From assembly GCF_024505085.1 (NCBI RefSeq), contig NZ_JANIBC010000002.1:1-64000 (forward strand): 64,000 bases of DNA, written 5' to 3'. Below are positions 49,674 through 59,823 of the stretch, piece by piece. Below the pieces are notes generated by a model. It ran no database searches, had not been told where the DNA came from, and saw nothing but the letters and a program-made list of their open reading frames with translations. This DNA comes from Parvularcula maris. Its GTDB lineage: Bacteria > Pseudomonadota > Alphaproteobacteria > Caulobacterales > Parvularculaceae. Within the stretch, counting starts at the first letter, position 1, and each line of letters begins with the position of its first letter. A program made the position numbers and the translations under genes.

Positions 49674-50723
49674 CTACGCCCCTTCGAAAACGAGGTTGTC
49701 TCGGTGGATGACGATGGGTCCGCCCGATGCTTTCAGCTCGCCGCTGCCCCGGGCAGCGAGGCCGAAGCCGATGGGGGCTCCGGCGCAGCGGACCTCTAGC
49801 AGCTCGCCCTCCCGGAACATGGGTAGCGGTGCTGCGATGCCTGCCAAGAGCAGGCTGGCGCCGTTTTCCAGGGCGGCTGCGGCGCCTTGGTCGATCTCGA
49901 TGACGGCCCCGCGGTGTTTGGTGCCGCCGAGCCATCTCTTGCGGGCGCTTGGGCTGCTGGCTGCCTCGACGAGGGTCGAGCGCGCGCTGTGGTCGAGGGC
50001 CGATAGCGGCTGAGGATGCTTGCCGGAGGTGATGATGGTGGGGACGCCCCAGCGGGCCGCCGTGCCTGCCGCGAGGAGCTTGCTGCGCATGCCGCCCGTG
50101 CCTTGCGTGCCTGCGCCGCCTGTCCCGGCGAGATAGGCTTCCACCTCTCCGCGCTCGATCAGCTCGACGGGTTTCGCTTCCGGACGGTCCGGATGGGCGG
50201 TGTAGAGGCCGTCGACATCGGAGAGGAGGACCAGAAGATCGGCGCCGATCAGGCCCGCTACCCTGGCGGCCAACCCATCATTGTCGCCAAAGGTGATCTC
50301 CTCGGTCGAGACGGCGTCGTTCTCGTTGATGATCGGCACGACCCCGGCGCTGAGGAGCGCCTCGAGCGAGCTTCGCGCGTTGAGGTACCGCGCGCGGTCG
50401 TCGGTAACGTCTGGGGAGAGCAGCACCTGGGCGACCCGGCGGCCATGCTCGGCGAAGGCCCCGCGCCACCTCTCCATGAGGAGGGGCTGGCCGATGGCCG
50501 CGAAGGCCTGCTTCTCTGCCAGGTTCCGCGGGTTCCGGTTCAAAGCCTGCTTCGCGAGGGCGATCGCGCCCGAGGAAACGAGGACCGCCCTTCCCTGAAG
50601 CGCCAAGAGATCACCGGCGAGACCGGGGAAGGAGAAGCCCTCCTCCCCCGCAATGAGCGAGGACCCGACCTTCAGCACGGTGCTACGGGCGTTCCTCACA
50701 TAGTCTGCTGCCTTCGCGCTCAC
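49674..50723 (-). CDS. proB: Glutamate 5-kinase
   Basis: A 349-residue kinase for the first step of proline synthesis. The amino-acid-kinase domain shows VLKVGSSLIAGEEG, VLVSSGAIALAKQALN, PIINENDAVSTEEITFGDNDGLAARVA and GTGGMRSKLLAAGTAARWG. A C-terminal PUA domain spans about residues 265-349 (RGAVIEIDQGAAAALENGASLL). proA is not adjacent in the window. The gene is divergent from gltD, which supplies glutamate. Confidence 0.96.
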   Translation of the reverse strand: MSAKAADYVRNARSTVLKVGSSLIAGEEGFSFPGLAGDLLALQGRAVLVSSGAIALAKQALNRNPRNLAEKQAFAAIGQPLLMERWRGAFAEHGRRVAQVLLSPDVTDDRARYLNARSSLEALLSAGVVPIINENDAVSTEEITFGDNDGLAARVAGLIGADLLVLLSDVDGLYTAHPDRPEAKPVELIERGEVEAYLAGTGGAGTQGTGGMRSKLLAAGTAARWGVPTIITSGKHPQPLSALDHSARSTLVEAASSPSARKRWLGGTKHRGAVIEIDQGAAAALENGASLLLAGIAAPLPMFREGELLEVRCAGAPIGFGLAARGSGELKASGGPIVIHRDNLVFEGA

Positions 50724-50869
50724 CTATCCTGTCCCGAAGTTGCACGGGCGTGCCCTTGCGCTCGCGTCATGGGGCGCCAGAACATCGCGCTCATGTGGTT
50801 GTTTGTAGACTGTCATGCCAAAAATACCTAGTAGCGGGCCGAGTATGTAACTGCACGGTGTGAGGTTGG

Positions 50870-52354
50870 ATGCAGCGCTTCGTCGATACGGACCAGAGAC
50901 GGCCTGAAAAGCGATCGGCGGAGGACCGCCGCGACGATTTCCACGAGATCTATCGCGGGTTCGAGGAGAGGCAGGCCGCAGCGCAAGCCTCCCGCTGTGC
51001 CCAGTGCGGCGTGCCCTTCTGCTCCTCTGGCTGCCCCCTCGGCAACCACATCCCGGACTGGCTTCGGCTGGCGGCGGAGGGCGAGCACCAGGAGGCCTAC
51101 GAGCTCTCCGCATCGACCTCCGCCATGCCCGAGATCTGCGGCCGTATCTGTCCCCAGGACCGGCTCTGCGAGGGCTCCTGCGTCGTCGAGCAGTCGGGGC
51201 ACGGGACGCTGACCATCGGCGCCGTGGAGCAGTACCTCACCGACAAGGCCTGGAACGAGGGCTGGGTCGAGCCCATCGCGCCGCGCGCCGAGAGAGAGGA
51301 AAGCGTCGGCATCATCGGCGCAGGGCCAGCGGGTCTGGCGGCGGCGGACCGCCTACGCGCCATGGGATATCAGGTGACGATCTACGACCGCTACGACCGG
51401 GCGGGCGGGCTTCTGACCTACGGTATTCCGGGGTTCAAGCTGGAGAAGGACGTGGTCGAAAGGCGCGTCAGGCGCCTGGCCGAGGGCGGCGTGACCTTCC
51501 GGCGGAACGTAGCGGTGGGCGAGAACCTGCCCTTCAGCGAAATCGAAGAGGCACACGACGCCGTCCTCATCGCCACCGGGGTCTACAAGGCCAGGGAGCT
51601 TTCAGCCCCCGGTGTAGGCAGCAGCGGCGTCGTCAGGGCGCTCGACTATCTGACCGCCTCGAACCGCAAGGGTTTTGGCGATGCGGTAGCGGAATTCGAC
51701 AGCGGAGCCCTGAACGCGCTGGGCAAGCGCGTGGTGGTCGTCGGCGGCGGCGATACGGCGATGGACTGCGTGCGGACGGCGACGAGGCAGGGGGCGACGT
51801 CCGTCACTTGCGTCTACCGGCGCGACCGGGACAACATGCCCGGCAGCGCGACAGAGGTGCGCAACGCCGAAGAGGAGGGCGTGGTCTTCGAGTGGCTCGC
51901 CTCGCCCAAACTGGTGCTCGGCGATGCTGGCCGGGCGGAGGGGCTGCGGGTGGCCCGCATGCGCCTCGGACCTCCTGATATCAGCGGTCGCCGTGCACCC
52001 GAAGAGGTTACCGGCGCCGAGGACGACTTCGAAGCCGACCTCGTCATTAAGGCGCTCGGTTTCACGCCTGAGGATCTGCCTGGAGCGTTCGGTAAGCCTG
52101 ATCTTCACCTCACCCGCCACGGTACGCTGAAGGTCGATCCGCGCAGCTTCGCCACCCCCCTCCCCGGCATCTTTGCCGCGGGCGACATCGTCAGGGGCGC
52201 GAGCCTCGTGGTCTGGGCGGTCCATGACGGCCAGAAAGCCGCCAAGGGCATCCACGACTACCTGCAGGAGAAGGCTCGCACCGTCCGTCCCGAAACCGTC
52301 GGACAGCAGGAAACGCGCTACGATCCGCGTGCCTATGAGGCGGTGGCGTCGTGA
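50870..52354 (+). CDS. gltD: Glutamate synthase (NADPH) small subunit
   Basis: A 494-residue subunit that passes electrons from NADPH to GltB. The N-terminal adrenodoxin-like region carries the iron-sulfur cysteines in CAQCGVPFC, GCPLGNHIPDW and ICGRICPQDRLCEGSC. FAD- and NADPH-binding Rossmann motifs follow, VGIIGAGPAGLAAADRLR and RVVVVGGGDTAMDCVRTA. The C-terminal GIFAAGDIVRGASLVVWAVHDGQKAA is typical. The stop overlaps the GTG start of gltB (GTGA), so the subunits are coupled. GltD precedes GltB here. Confidence 0.96.
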   Translation: MQRFVDTDQRRPEKRSAEDRRDDFHEIYRGFEERQAAAQASRCAQCGVPFCSSGCPLGNHIPDWLRLAAEGEHQEAYELSASTSAMPEICGRICPQDRLCEGSCVVEQSGHGTLTIGAVEQYLTDKAWNEGWVEPIAPRAEREESVGIIGAGPAGLAAADRLRAMGYQVTIYDRYDRAGGLLTYGIPGFKLEKDVVERRVRRLAEGGVTFRRNVAVGENLPFSEIEEAHDAVLIATGVYKARELSAPGVGSSGVVRALDYLTASNRKGFGDAVAEFDSGALNALGKRVVVVGGGDTAMDCVRTATRQGATSVTCVYRRDRDNMPGSATEVRNAEEEGVVFEWLASPKLVLGDAGRAEGLRVARMRLGPPDISGRRAPEEVTGAEDDFEADLVIKALGFTPEDLPGAFGKPDLHLTRHGTLKVDPRSFATPLPGIFAAGDIVRGASLVVWAVHDGQKAAKGIHDYLQEKARTVRPETVGQQETRYDPRAYEAVAS

Positions 52355-55300
52355 GGCCCCCTGCCCCCTTCGGCCTCTACGACCCCCGCGACGAGCACGA
52401 TGCCTGCGGCGTCGGGATGATCGCCGCCACCGACGGCAGGCCGCGCCGTGAGGTGGTGACGAGAGCCATTGCCGCCCTCAAGGCCGTCTGGCACCGCGGC
52501 GCCGTGGCGGCCGACGGCAAGACCGGCGACGGAGCGGGCCTGCGCCTCGACATCGCCCAGGACTTCTTCCGCCAGCATATCATGCGCAGCGGTCACGGAG
52601 AGAACGCCGCGCCCATCCTTGTCGGTCAGGTCTTCCTTCCCCGGACGGACTTCGCCGCCCAGGACAAGGCCCGGACGATCGTGGAGAAGGAGGTGCTCTC
52701 CTTCGGCTTCAGGCTCTATGGCTGGCGCCAGGTGCCGGTGGACTCGACGGTGATCGGCAGGCAGGCCAACGAGGCCAGGCCCCAGATCGAGCAGGTGCTG
52801 TTCTGGGACCCGCGGGGGCGCTCCAACACCGAACTCGAGCAAGTTCTCTACATCATCAGACGGCGGATCGAACGCTTTGCGTTGCAGGAGCGTATGCAGA
52901 GCTTCTATATCTGCTCGCTCTCCGGACGGGACGTGATCTACAAGGGCATGTTCCTGGCGGGGGATATCGACCGGTTCTATCTCGACCTGAAGGACGAGCG
53001 TTTCGAAAGCGCCGTGGCGATCTTCCACCAGCGCTACTCGACCAACACCTTCCCCGAATGGCGGCTCGCTCAGCCCTTCCGCATGCTGGCCCATAACGGA
53101 GAGATCAACACCCTTCCCGGCAACACCGCCTGGATGCAGGCCCATGAGATCGAGATGGTCTCCTCCGCGTTCGGTGAGCATGGCGATGCGATCAGGCCGG
53201 TCATTCAGCCGGGTGCGTCGGATTCGGCTGCCCTCGACGCGGCCTTCGAGCTGCTCGTCCGTGCAGGCCGAAGCGCGCCCATGGCGAAGGCGCTCCTCAT
53301 TCCCGAAGCGTGGTCGAAGCGGGGCTCCTCCATGCCCGAGGAGGTCAAGGCCCTCTACGCCTACTGCAACGCGGTGATGGAGCCCTGGGACGGTCCCGCC
53401 GCCGTCTGCGCCTTCGATGGCCGCTTCGCCGTGGCCGGGCTCGACCGCAACGGACTGAGGCCGCTACGCTATGCGCTGACCTCGGACGGTTTGCTGACGG
53501 TGGGCTCGGAAAGCGGCATGTGCCCGCTGGACGGCAAGACCATCACCAGGCGCGGCGCCGTTCCGGCGGGCGGGTTGATCGCCGTCGACCTGAAAGAGCA
53601 GCGCTTCCTGGACCACGACGAGGCGAGAAAGGACCTAGCCACTGCCCATCCCTATACGGAGTGGCTGAAAGGGGTGACCGAGCTCGACCGCGAGATCGGC
53701 CCCGGTCCCGAACCCTCTCTCTACGAGGGCATAGAGCTGCGCCGTAGGCAGATCGCCGCCGGGTTCAGCCGAGAGGACCTCGAACTCATTCTCGACCCCA
53801 TGGTGCAGGAGGCTAAGGAGGCGGTCGGCTCCATGGGCGACGACACCCCCCTCGCCGTGCTGTCCTCGCGCTACCGGCCCCTCTCGCATTTCTTCCGTCA
53901 GCGCTTCAGCCAAGTCACCAACCCGCCGATCGACCCTCTGCGGGAGGGGCGGGTCATGTCGCTCAAGACGAGGTTCAAGAACCTCGGCAACATCCTCGCC
54001 GAAGACAAAACGCAGACGGACGTTTTCGTGCTCGACAGCCCTGTGCTGACCAACGGCATGATGGAGAGGCTGACCAGCCGTATCGGCGCGCACCTCATCG
54101 ACTGCACTCTTTCGAGGGAGGCAGGCGGCGAGAACCTCAAGGAGGCGCTGGAGCGTATCAGGCGGGAGGCCTGCAAAGCCGTGCAGAACGGCGCCGGTCA
54201 TCTCGTTCTCAGCGATGAGAGGCAGGGGCCGGGCTCCATTCCCGTACCGATGATCCTGGCTGCCGCCGGTGTGCATCGAAGCCTCCTCGAGGCGGGCCTG
54301 CGCTCGCGCTGCTCGTTCACTGTGCGGTCGGCGGAGTGCATGGACAGCCACTACATGGCCGTTCTGGTCGGGGTGGGCGCGACCTGCGTGAACCCCTATC
54401 TCGCCTTCGACACGCTGGCGGCGAACCATGCGGCGGGGCGCTACCCAGGCAAGAGCCTCGGTGAGGCGTGTCTGGCCTATAAGACGGCGCTGGAGAACGG
54501 GCTTCTCAAGATCATCTCCAAGATGGGCGCGTCCGTCATCTCAGCCTACAGAGGGGGCTGCCACTTCGAGATACTGGGCCTTTCCCGTACGATCGTTTCG
54601 GAGTTCTTCCCGGCGGCCTCCTCGCGGCTGTCGGGGCTCGGTTTCCGGGGCATGGAGGAGAGGGCGGCGCAGCTTCACAGCCTGGCCTGGCCCGAAGAGG
54701 ACAAGGCCCCCCGCCTGCCCATCGGCGGCTTCTACCGGGTACGCAGCGGCGGAGAGGACCACACCTACGAAGCGCGGATCATCGCCGACCTGCAGACGGC
54801 GGTGAGACAGAACGACTGGTCCGCCTACGAACGCTTCCGCGACGGCCTTCAGGAGCACAGCTCCATCGAGCTGCGCAGCCTCCTAGGTTTTCGGCCAGCC
54901 TCGCCCCTTCCCCTTGACGAGGTGGAGAGTGTCAACGCCATCCGCCAGCGCTTCGTCACCCCTGGCATGTCGCTCGGAGCGTTGAGCCCCGAAGCGCATG
55001 GTGCACTGAACGTTGCGATGAACCGGATCGGCGCGAAGTCAGTGTCCGGCGAGGGCGGCGAGGACCCCTCCCGCTACAAGCCCCTGCCCAACGGCGACAA
55101 CATGAACTCCGCCATCAAGCAGGTCGCCTCCGGCCGGTTCGGGGTGACGGCGGCCTATCTGGGCCAGTGCCGCGAGATCGAGATCAAGGTGGCGCAGGGC
55201 GCAAAACCCGGCGAGGGCGGACAGCTCCCCGGCTTCAAGGTCAACGCCTATATTGCGAGGCTGCGGCACGCGACCGAGGGGGTGACGCTGATCTCTCCGC

Positions 55301-56805
55301 CGCCGCACCACGACATCTACTCCATCGAAGACCTCGCGCAGCTCATCTACGATCTCAAGCAGATCGCGCCCAAGGCCCGCATCTGCGTCAAGCTGGTCAG
55401 CTCCGCAGGCGTCGGGACCATTGCCGCCGGTGTCGCCAAGGCGAAGGCCGACGCCATCCTCATCTCCGGGCATGTCGGCGGCACCGGCGCGAGCCCGCAG
55501 ACATCCATCAAGCACGCTGGCTCCCCCTGGGAGCTGGGTCTCGCCGAGGCGAACCAGGTGCTGACGGTGAACGGCCTGAGGTCCGCCGTGACCCTACGGA
55601 CCGATGGCGGCATCAGGACAGGCCGCGACGTGGTCATCGCCGCCATGCTGGGTGCGGAGGAGTACGGCATAGGCACGCTCTCGCTGGTGGCGATGGGCTG
55701 CCTCATGGTGCGTCAGTGCCACTCCAACACGTGCCCAGTCGGCGTCTGCACCCAGGACGAGGAACTGCGCAAGCACTTCACCGGGACGGCCGACCACGTG
55801 GTCAACCTGATGACCTTCATCGCCGAGGACGTGCGCCGGATCCTCGCCTCTTTGGGCCTCGCAAGCCTGGAGGAGGCGGTCGGACGGTCGGACCTCCTCG
55901 TCCAGACCGGGCGGGGGCACGACCTGCTCGACGATCTCGACCTCAACCCGCTGCTCGTGAGGGCCGAGGCCGGGCTATCCCCGCCGCGCTCGGAGCGGCA
56001 TGGCAGGCGCGAGGTCGAGCCGACCCTCGACGAGACCATCCTCAAAGACGCCGGTCCCGTGTGGGAGCGCCGTGAGAAGATGCAGCTCGACTATACCGTT
56101 GCCAACACTCACCGCGCCGTCGGTACACGAACGAGCAGCCAGATCGTGTCGTCCTTCGGGTCACTGCCGCAGGGTCACCTGACCCTGCGCCTCTCTGGCT
56201 CCGCCGGGCAGTCCCTGGGCGCTTTCGGTGTCGAAGGCCTCAGGATCGAGGTTCGGGGGGACGCCAACGACTATGTCGGCAAGGGCCTCTGCGGCGCGGA
56301 GATCGTGGTCAAAGGGTTCAAGGGTGAGCATACGGACGATGCCTCCGTCCTGGTCGGCAATACCTGCCTCTACGGCGCCACATCGGGCAGTCTGTTCGTG
56401 GCTGGGCGAGCAGGCGAGCGCTTCGCCGTACGCAACTCCGGCGCGACGGCTGTGGTCGAGGGGCTCGGCTCCAACGGTTGCGAGTACATGACGGGCGGCG
56501 AAGTGCTGATCCTCGGCAGCGTTGGCGACAACTTCGCAGCGGGCATGACCGGCGGCAGGGCCTATGTCTTCGACGAGGACAGACAGCTCCCTCATCTTCT
56601 GAACACGGAGCACGTTGTTGCAGTGAGCCTGGGCGAGGACGAAGCCCCCTGCCGGGAGCTTCTTCTGCGTCACTATGCGGAGACCGGCAGCGCGCTAGCC
56701 GATAAGCTTCTGGAAGACTGGGAGACGGCGAAATCATCCTTCGTTCGCGTGCTCTCCCGCCAGGAAGCTCGCCTGAACGAGCGCCGGGATGCCCCAGCGG
56801 CTTGA
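52351..56805 (+). CDS. gltB: Glutamate synthase (NADPH) large subunit
   Basis: A 1,484-residue enzyme making two glutamates from glutamine and 2-oxoglutarate. An 18-residue propeptide should be removed to expose the Ntn nucleophile Cys19 in HDACGVGMIA. The amidotransferase, central, FMN-binding synthase and beta-helix GXGXG domains follow. The 3Fe-4S cysteines are Cys1123, Cys1128 and Cys1133 in VRQCHSNTCPVGVC. FMN-domain signs include GEGGEDPSRYK and KPGEGGQLPGFKVN. The C-terminal beta-helix has GEVLILGSVGDNFAAGMTGGRAYV. Length is normal. Confidence 0.97.
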   Translation: MRPPAPFGLYDPRDEHDACGVGMIAATDGRPRREVVTRAIAALKAVWHRGAVAADGKTGDGAGLRLDIAQDFFRQHIMRSGHGENAAPILVGQVFLPRTDFAAQDKARTIVEKEVLSFGFRLYGWRQVPVDSTVIGRQANEARPQIEQVLFWDPRGRSNTELEQVLYIIRRRIERFALQERMQSFYICSLSGRDVIYKGMFLAGDIDRFYLDLKDERFESAVAIFHQRYSTNTFPEWRLAQPFRMLAHNGEINTLPGNTAWMQAHEIEMVSSAFGEHGDAIRPVIQPGASDSAALDAAFELLVRAGRSAPMAKALLIPEAWSKRGSSMPEEVKALYAYCNAVMEPWDGPAAVCAFDGRFAVAGLDRNGLRPLRYALTSDGLLTVGSESGMCPLDGKTITRRGAVPAGGLIAVDLKEQRFLDHDEARKDLATAHPYTEWLKGVTELDREIGPGPEPSLYEGIELRRRQIAAGFSREDLELILDPMVQEAKEAVGSMGDDTPLAVLSSRYRPLSHFFRQRFSQVTNPPIDPLREGRVMSLKTRFKNLGNILAEDKTQTDVFVLDSPVLTNGMMERLTSRIGAHLIDCTLSREAGGENLKEALERIRREACKAVQNGAGHLVLSDERQGPGSIPVPMILAAAGVHRSLLEAGLRSRCSFTVRSAECMDSHYMAVLVGVGATCVNPYLAFDTLAANHAAGRYPGKSLGEACLAYKTALENGLLKIISKMGASVISAYRGGCHFEILGLSRTIVSEFFPAASSRLSGLGFRGMEERAAQLHSLAWPEEDKAPRLPIGGFYRVRSGGEDHTYEARIIADLQTAVRQNDWSAYERFRDGLQEHSSIELRSLLGFRPASPLPLDEVESVNAIRQRFVTPGMSLGALSPEAHGALNVAMNRIGAKSVSGEGGEDPSRYKPLPNGDNMNSAIKQVASGRFGVTAAYLGQCREIEIKVAQGAKPGEGGQLPGFKVNAYIARLRHATEGVTLISPPPHHDIYSIEDLAQLIYDLKQIAPKARICVKLVSSAGVGTIAAGVAKAKADAILISGHVGGTGASPQTSIKHAGSPWELGLAEANQVLTVNGLRSAVTLRTDGGIRTGRDVVIAAMLGAEEYGIGTLSLVAMGCLMVRQCHSNTCPVGVCTQDEELRKHFTGTADHVVNLMTFIAEDVRRILASLGLASLEEAVGRSDLLVQTGRGHDLLDDLDLNPLLVRAEAGLSPPRSERHGRREVEPTLDETILKDAGPVWERREKMQLDYTVANTHRAVGTRTSSQIVSSFGSLPQGHLTLRLSGSAGQSLGAFGVEGLRIEVRGDANDYVGKGLCGAEIVVKGFKGEHTDDASVLVGNTCLYGATSGSLFVAGRAGERFAVRNSGATAVVEGLGSNGCEYMTGGEVLILGSVGDNFAAGMTGGRAYVFDEDRQLPHLLNTEHVVAVSLGEDEAPCRELLLRHYAETGSALADKLLEDWETAKSSFVRVLSRQEARLNERRDAPAA

Positions 56806-56887
56806 ACGAAATGAGCCATCTATATCCTGCTGTAGATCGAAACTCGCGCAGTTGAGCGAGAAAATAGCTGTTTATCTCTTGTTAGTG

Positions 56888-56916
56888 TTGCGGTGCAAAG
56901 AGGTCCATGTTAGGGT
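56888..56916 (+). promoter_or_regulatory. Candidate promoter of the ilv leader
   Basis: A -35-like TTGCGG (56888-56893) and a -10-like TAGGGT (56911-56916) are 17 bp apart, placing a start near 56923, about 40 nt before the leader ATG. The match to consensus is moderate, so confidence is low; the position fits the attenuator downstream. Confidence 0.35.
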
Positions 56917-56961
56917 CAACAGGACCGAAGGCATTTGAACCGACGCTCGCAGGCTAAGACG

Positions 56962-57048
56962 ATGAACCAGCACATCTTTCCGACCGCTGCTCCCCTAGCG
57001 CCCGTTCGCTCGGTCGTCCTTGTACTCCTTATTACCGACAGCCCCTAG
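56962..57048 (+). CDS. Leader peptide of the branched-chain amino-acid operon (ilvL-like)
   Basis: A 28-residue peptide that was not seen as a gene before because of its size. It starts with MNQHIF and has Val/Leu/Ile codons packed together near the end: VVLVLLIT at residues 18-25 (Val Val Leu Val Leu Leu Ile Thr). It ends DSP and TAG. It lies upstream of a hairpin pair and terminator and of ilvD. Ribosome stalling at these codons when Val, Leu, Ile or Thr is scarce would favour transcription of the operon, as in enterobacterial ilvL. Start ATG has only a weak upstream AGG. Confidence 0.75.
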   Translation: MNQHIFPTAAPLAPVRSVVLVLLITDSP

Positions 57049-57056
57049 GAGCGGCA

Positions 57057-57113
57057 TCGGATAAGGCTGGCAGCCATAACCGACGCAGAGCTCCCGAAAG
57101 GGAGCTTTTTTTT
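57057..57113 (+). terminator. Attenuator of the ilv operon (pause/antiterminator hairpin and terminator)
   Basis: A first imperfect stem (TCGGATAAGGCT at 57057-57068 with AGCCATAACCGA at 57072-57083) precedes a perfect terminator stem AGCTCCC/GGGAGCT (57089-57095 and 57100-57106) with a GAAA tetraloop and eight T residues (57106-57113). The leader peptide stop at 57046-57048 is just before the first stem. Upstream GCTCCCCTAG can pair with CTAGGAGC around 57045, giving further alternatives. The operon's ilvD starts 20 nt after the T-run. Confidence 0.83.
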
Positions 57114-57133
57114 CGCCTGAACCACGGAACACC

Positions 57134-58792
57134 ATGACCAAGAGAAGCGATCAGATCACGAAGGGACCAGAGCGGGCAGCCGCTCGGGCCATGCTTCGCG
57201 CCACTGGGATGAAGGACGAGGACTTCGACCGTCCCATGGTGGCGGTGATCAACACCTACTCCTCCGTCACGCCCTGCAACATGCATTTGAAAGACCTCGC
57301 CGAGCCGGTTCTGGAAGGCATTAGGGAGGCAGGCGGCTGGCCAGTGGAGTTCGGCGCGCCGGTGGTCTCCGACGGCATCACCATGGGCCACCAGGGTATG
57401 CGGGCGAGCCTCATCAGCCGGGAGGTCATTGCCGACGCCATCGAGATCGCCGTCTATGGCCATGCGCTCGATGCAGTCATCGTGCTGGTCGGGTGCGACA
57501 AGACCCTGCCCGCCGCCGCCATGGCGCTCGCGAGATGCAATGTCCCCGGACTGATCTTCTATGGCGGCACCATCGCGCCGGGTTGCCATAAGGGACGGAA
57601 CCTCTCGATCCAGGACGTCTTCGAGGCCGTCGGCTCTCACGGCCTCGGCCGCATGAACGACGAGGAGCTCGGCGCCGTCGAGCGCGCCGCCTGCCCCGGC
57701 GCAGGCGCCTGCGGGGGTCAGTTCACGGCCAACACCATGGCCATGGCGTTGGCCTTTCTGGGTCTCGCCCCGTTCGGCGCAGGAGACGTCCCCGCCGCCC
57801 ATCCAGGCAAGGCTGACGAAGCGAAGAGATGTGGGCAGATGATAGCCGAAGCTGCAAAGGGTAGCGGCGCCCGGCACTTCGTCACGGAAGCGTCGCTTCA
57901 GAACGCTGCCACCGCCGTGGTCGCCTCGGGCGGCAGCACCAACGCCGTGCTGCACCTCGCCGCGATCGCCGCCGAGACCCATGTCCCCTTCGAGATCGAG
58001 ACCTTCGACCGGCTCAGCCGCGAGGTCCCCATCATCACGGACCTCAAACCCGGCGGACGCTTTTTGGCCCAGGACCTCTTCGAGGCGGGGGGCTGCCGCC
58101 TCTTCGGCCAGCGTCTGAAGGAAGCCGGGTTTCTCGCCGATACACCGACCGTCAGTGGCAAGAGCCTTTTCGAGGAGCTTTCGTCGGCAGTCGAGACGAA
58201 GGACCAAGAGGTCGTCCGAAGCGTGAACGAGCCGGTCAAGGAGCGCGGCGGGCTTTCCATCCTCTATGGAGAAGTCGCCCCAGAGGGGGCGGTGCTCAAG
58301 ACCGCGGGCCACACCGCCACCCGCTTCGAAGGCCCCGCGCGCATCTTCGACAGCGAGGAAGAAGCCTTCGCCGCCGTCCAGTCGGGCCGGATAGAGGAGG
58401 GCGACGTGGTCGTCATCCGCTGGGAGGGTCCAAGAGGCGGCCCCGGCATGAGAGAGATGCTGCAGGTGACGGCGGCCCTCGCCGGGCAGGGGCTGGCCGG
58501 TAAGGTTGCTCTTCTCACGGACGGCAGGTTCTCCGGCGCCTCCCACGGCTTCGTCGTCGGCCACTGCGCACCGGAGGCGGCCGTAGGCGGACCGATTGCC
58601 AGGCTTCGAGAGGGTGATCGGATCAGCTTCGATGCCGAGACCCGCCGTATCGACGTGGATGCCGACCTTCGCAGCCGAGCCCCCGTCCCCCGCCCCTCCT
58701 CCGCCCCGGCGGTTCAGGGCGTCTTCGCCAAATATGCCCGTCTCGCTGGATCGGCCAGCCGCGGCGCCACCACCATGCAGGAGAACTCGTGA
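57134..58792 (+). CDS. ilvD: Dihydroxy-acid dehydratase
   Basis: A 552-residue IlvD/Edd-family Fe-S dehydratase making the 2-oxoacid precursors of valine and isoleucine. The signature [14 protein letters not shown] (Cys ligand) and [20 protein letters not shown] (second Cys ligand region) are present, along with [14 protein letters not shown] and [19 protein letters not shown]. Length is normal. It is the first structural gene behind the attenuator; its stop overlaps the ilvC start, so they are coupled. Confidence 0.97.
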   Translation: MTKRSDQITKGPERAAARAMLRATGMKDEDFDRPMVAVINTYSSVTPCNMHLKDLAEPVLEGIREAGGWPVEFGAPVVSDGITMGHQGMRASLISREVIADAIEIAVYGHALDAVIVLVGCDKTLPAAAMALARCNVPGLIFYGGTIAPGCHKGRNLSIQDVFEAVGSHGLGRMNDEELGAVERAACPGAGACGGQFTANTMAMALAFLGLAPFGAGDVPAAHPGKADEAKRCGQMIAEAAKGSGARHFVTEASLQNAATAVVASGGSTNAVLHLAAIAAETHVPFEIETFDRLSREVPIITDLKPGGRFLAQDLFEAGGCRLFGQRLKEAGFLADTPTVSGKSLFEELSSAVETKDQEVVRSVNEPVKERGGLSILYGEVAPEGAVLKTAGHTATRFEGPARIFDSEEEAFAAVQSGRIEEGDVVVIRWEGPRGGPGMREMLQVTAALAGQGLAGKVALLTDGRFSGASHGFVVGHCAPEAAVGGPIARLREGDRISFDAETRRIDVDADLRSRAPVPRPSSAPAVQGVFAKYARLAGSASRGATTMQENS

Positions 58793-59823
58793 TGACCGAA
58801 ACCTTGAGAGCCTACACCCAAGCCGACGCTACACCCGTCCTACAGGGTACACGGATCGCCGTTATCGGCTATGGCAGCCAGGGCCGTGCCCATGCCATGA
58901 ACCTGCACGACTCGGGGCTGGACGTGGTGATCGGCGCTAGGCCCGACGGCCCCTCCCATGGCAGGGCGATGGCCGATGGTTTCGAGGTCGCCTCACCGGT
59001 GGATGCGGCGAAGCAGGCACAGTTCATTGCCATGACGGCTCCCGATATGGCCCACCGAGAGATCTTCCAGGACGCCATCGCGCCGAACCTCGACGAGGGC
59101 GACACGCTGATGTTCGCCCACGGATTCTCCGTGCTCTACGGTCATGTCAGGCCTCCCAAAGGCATCGATGTCATCCTCGTCGCGCCCAAGGGGCCTGGCG
59201 ACCTCGTCCGCAAGGAGTATGAGCGGGACCGCGGCGTGCCGTGTCTCTTCGCGGTCCACCAGGACGCGACCGGCAAGGCCCATGAGAAAGCCATCGCCTA
59301 CGCCCATGGCCTGGGCGGCACGCGGGCCGCTCTGTTCGAGACGAGCTTCAAGGACGAGACGGAGACGGATCTTTTCGGCGAGCAGGCGGTTCTCTGCGGC
59401 GGCGCCACCGAGCTCGTCAAGATGGGCTACGAGACCCTGGTCGAGGCGGGCTATCCGCGAGAGCTCGCATATTACGAGTGCCTGCACGAGCTCAAGCTGA
59501 TCGTGGACCTTCTCTACGAGGGCGGCATCACCAAGATGCACGAGTTCATCTCCGAGACCGCGATCTACGGCGATCTGCGCTCGGGCCGCAGGATCATCAA
59601 CGAGGAGACCCGCGAGCGTATGCGGACGATCCTCTCGGAGATCCAATCCGGCCAGTTCGCCCGCGAGTGGGACGAAGAGAACGCCGCCGGCCGGCCGGTC
59701 TATAACCAGCGCCTGCAGGAGGACTTCGACCATTCCATCGAAGAGGTGGGCAAGATGCTCCGGGGACATATGACCTGGCTTCAAGAAGACGCTCGCACGG
59801 CGGCTATGGAGGCAGCGGAATGA
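58792..59823 (+). CDS. ilvC: Ketol-acid reductoisomerase
   Basis: A 343-residue class I KARI converting acetolactate to dihydroxy-isovalerate and acetohydroxybutyrate likewise. The Rossmann loop VIGYGSQGRAHAMNL is followed by a beta2-alphaB loop ARPDGPSHGRAM that sets cofactor preference. Catalytic residues appear in VAPKGPGDLVRKEY (Lys), TDLFGEQAVLCGG (Asp and Glu), ELKLIVDLLYEGG and SETAIYGD. The ATG at 58792 shares a base with the ilvD stop; GTG at 58789 is also possible. Its stop overlaps the start of a 42-residue ORF. Confidence 0.97.
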   Translation: MTETLRAYTQADATPVLQGTRIAVIGYGSQGRAHAMNLHDSGLDVVIGARPDGPSHGRAMADGFEVASPVDAAKQAQFIAMTAPDMAHREIFQDAIAPNLDEGDTLMFAHGFSVLYGHVRPPKGIDVILVAPKGPGDLVRKEYERDRGVPCLFAVHQDATGKAHEKAIAYAHGLGGTRAALFETSFKDETETDLFGEQAVLCGGATELVKMGYETLVEAGYPRELAYYECLHELKLIVDLLYEGGITKMHEFISETAIYGDLRSGRRIINEETRERMRTILSEIQSGQFAREWDEENAAGRPVYNQRLQEDFDHSIEEVGKMLRGHMTWLQEDARTAAMEAAE

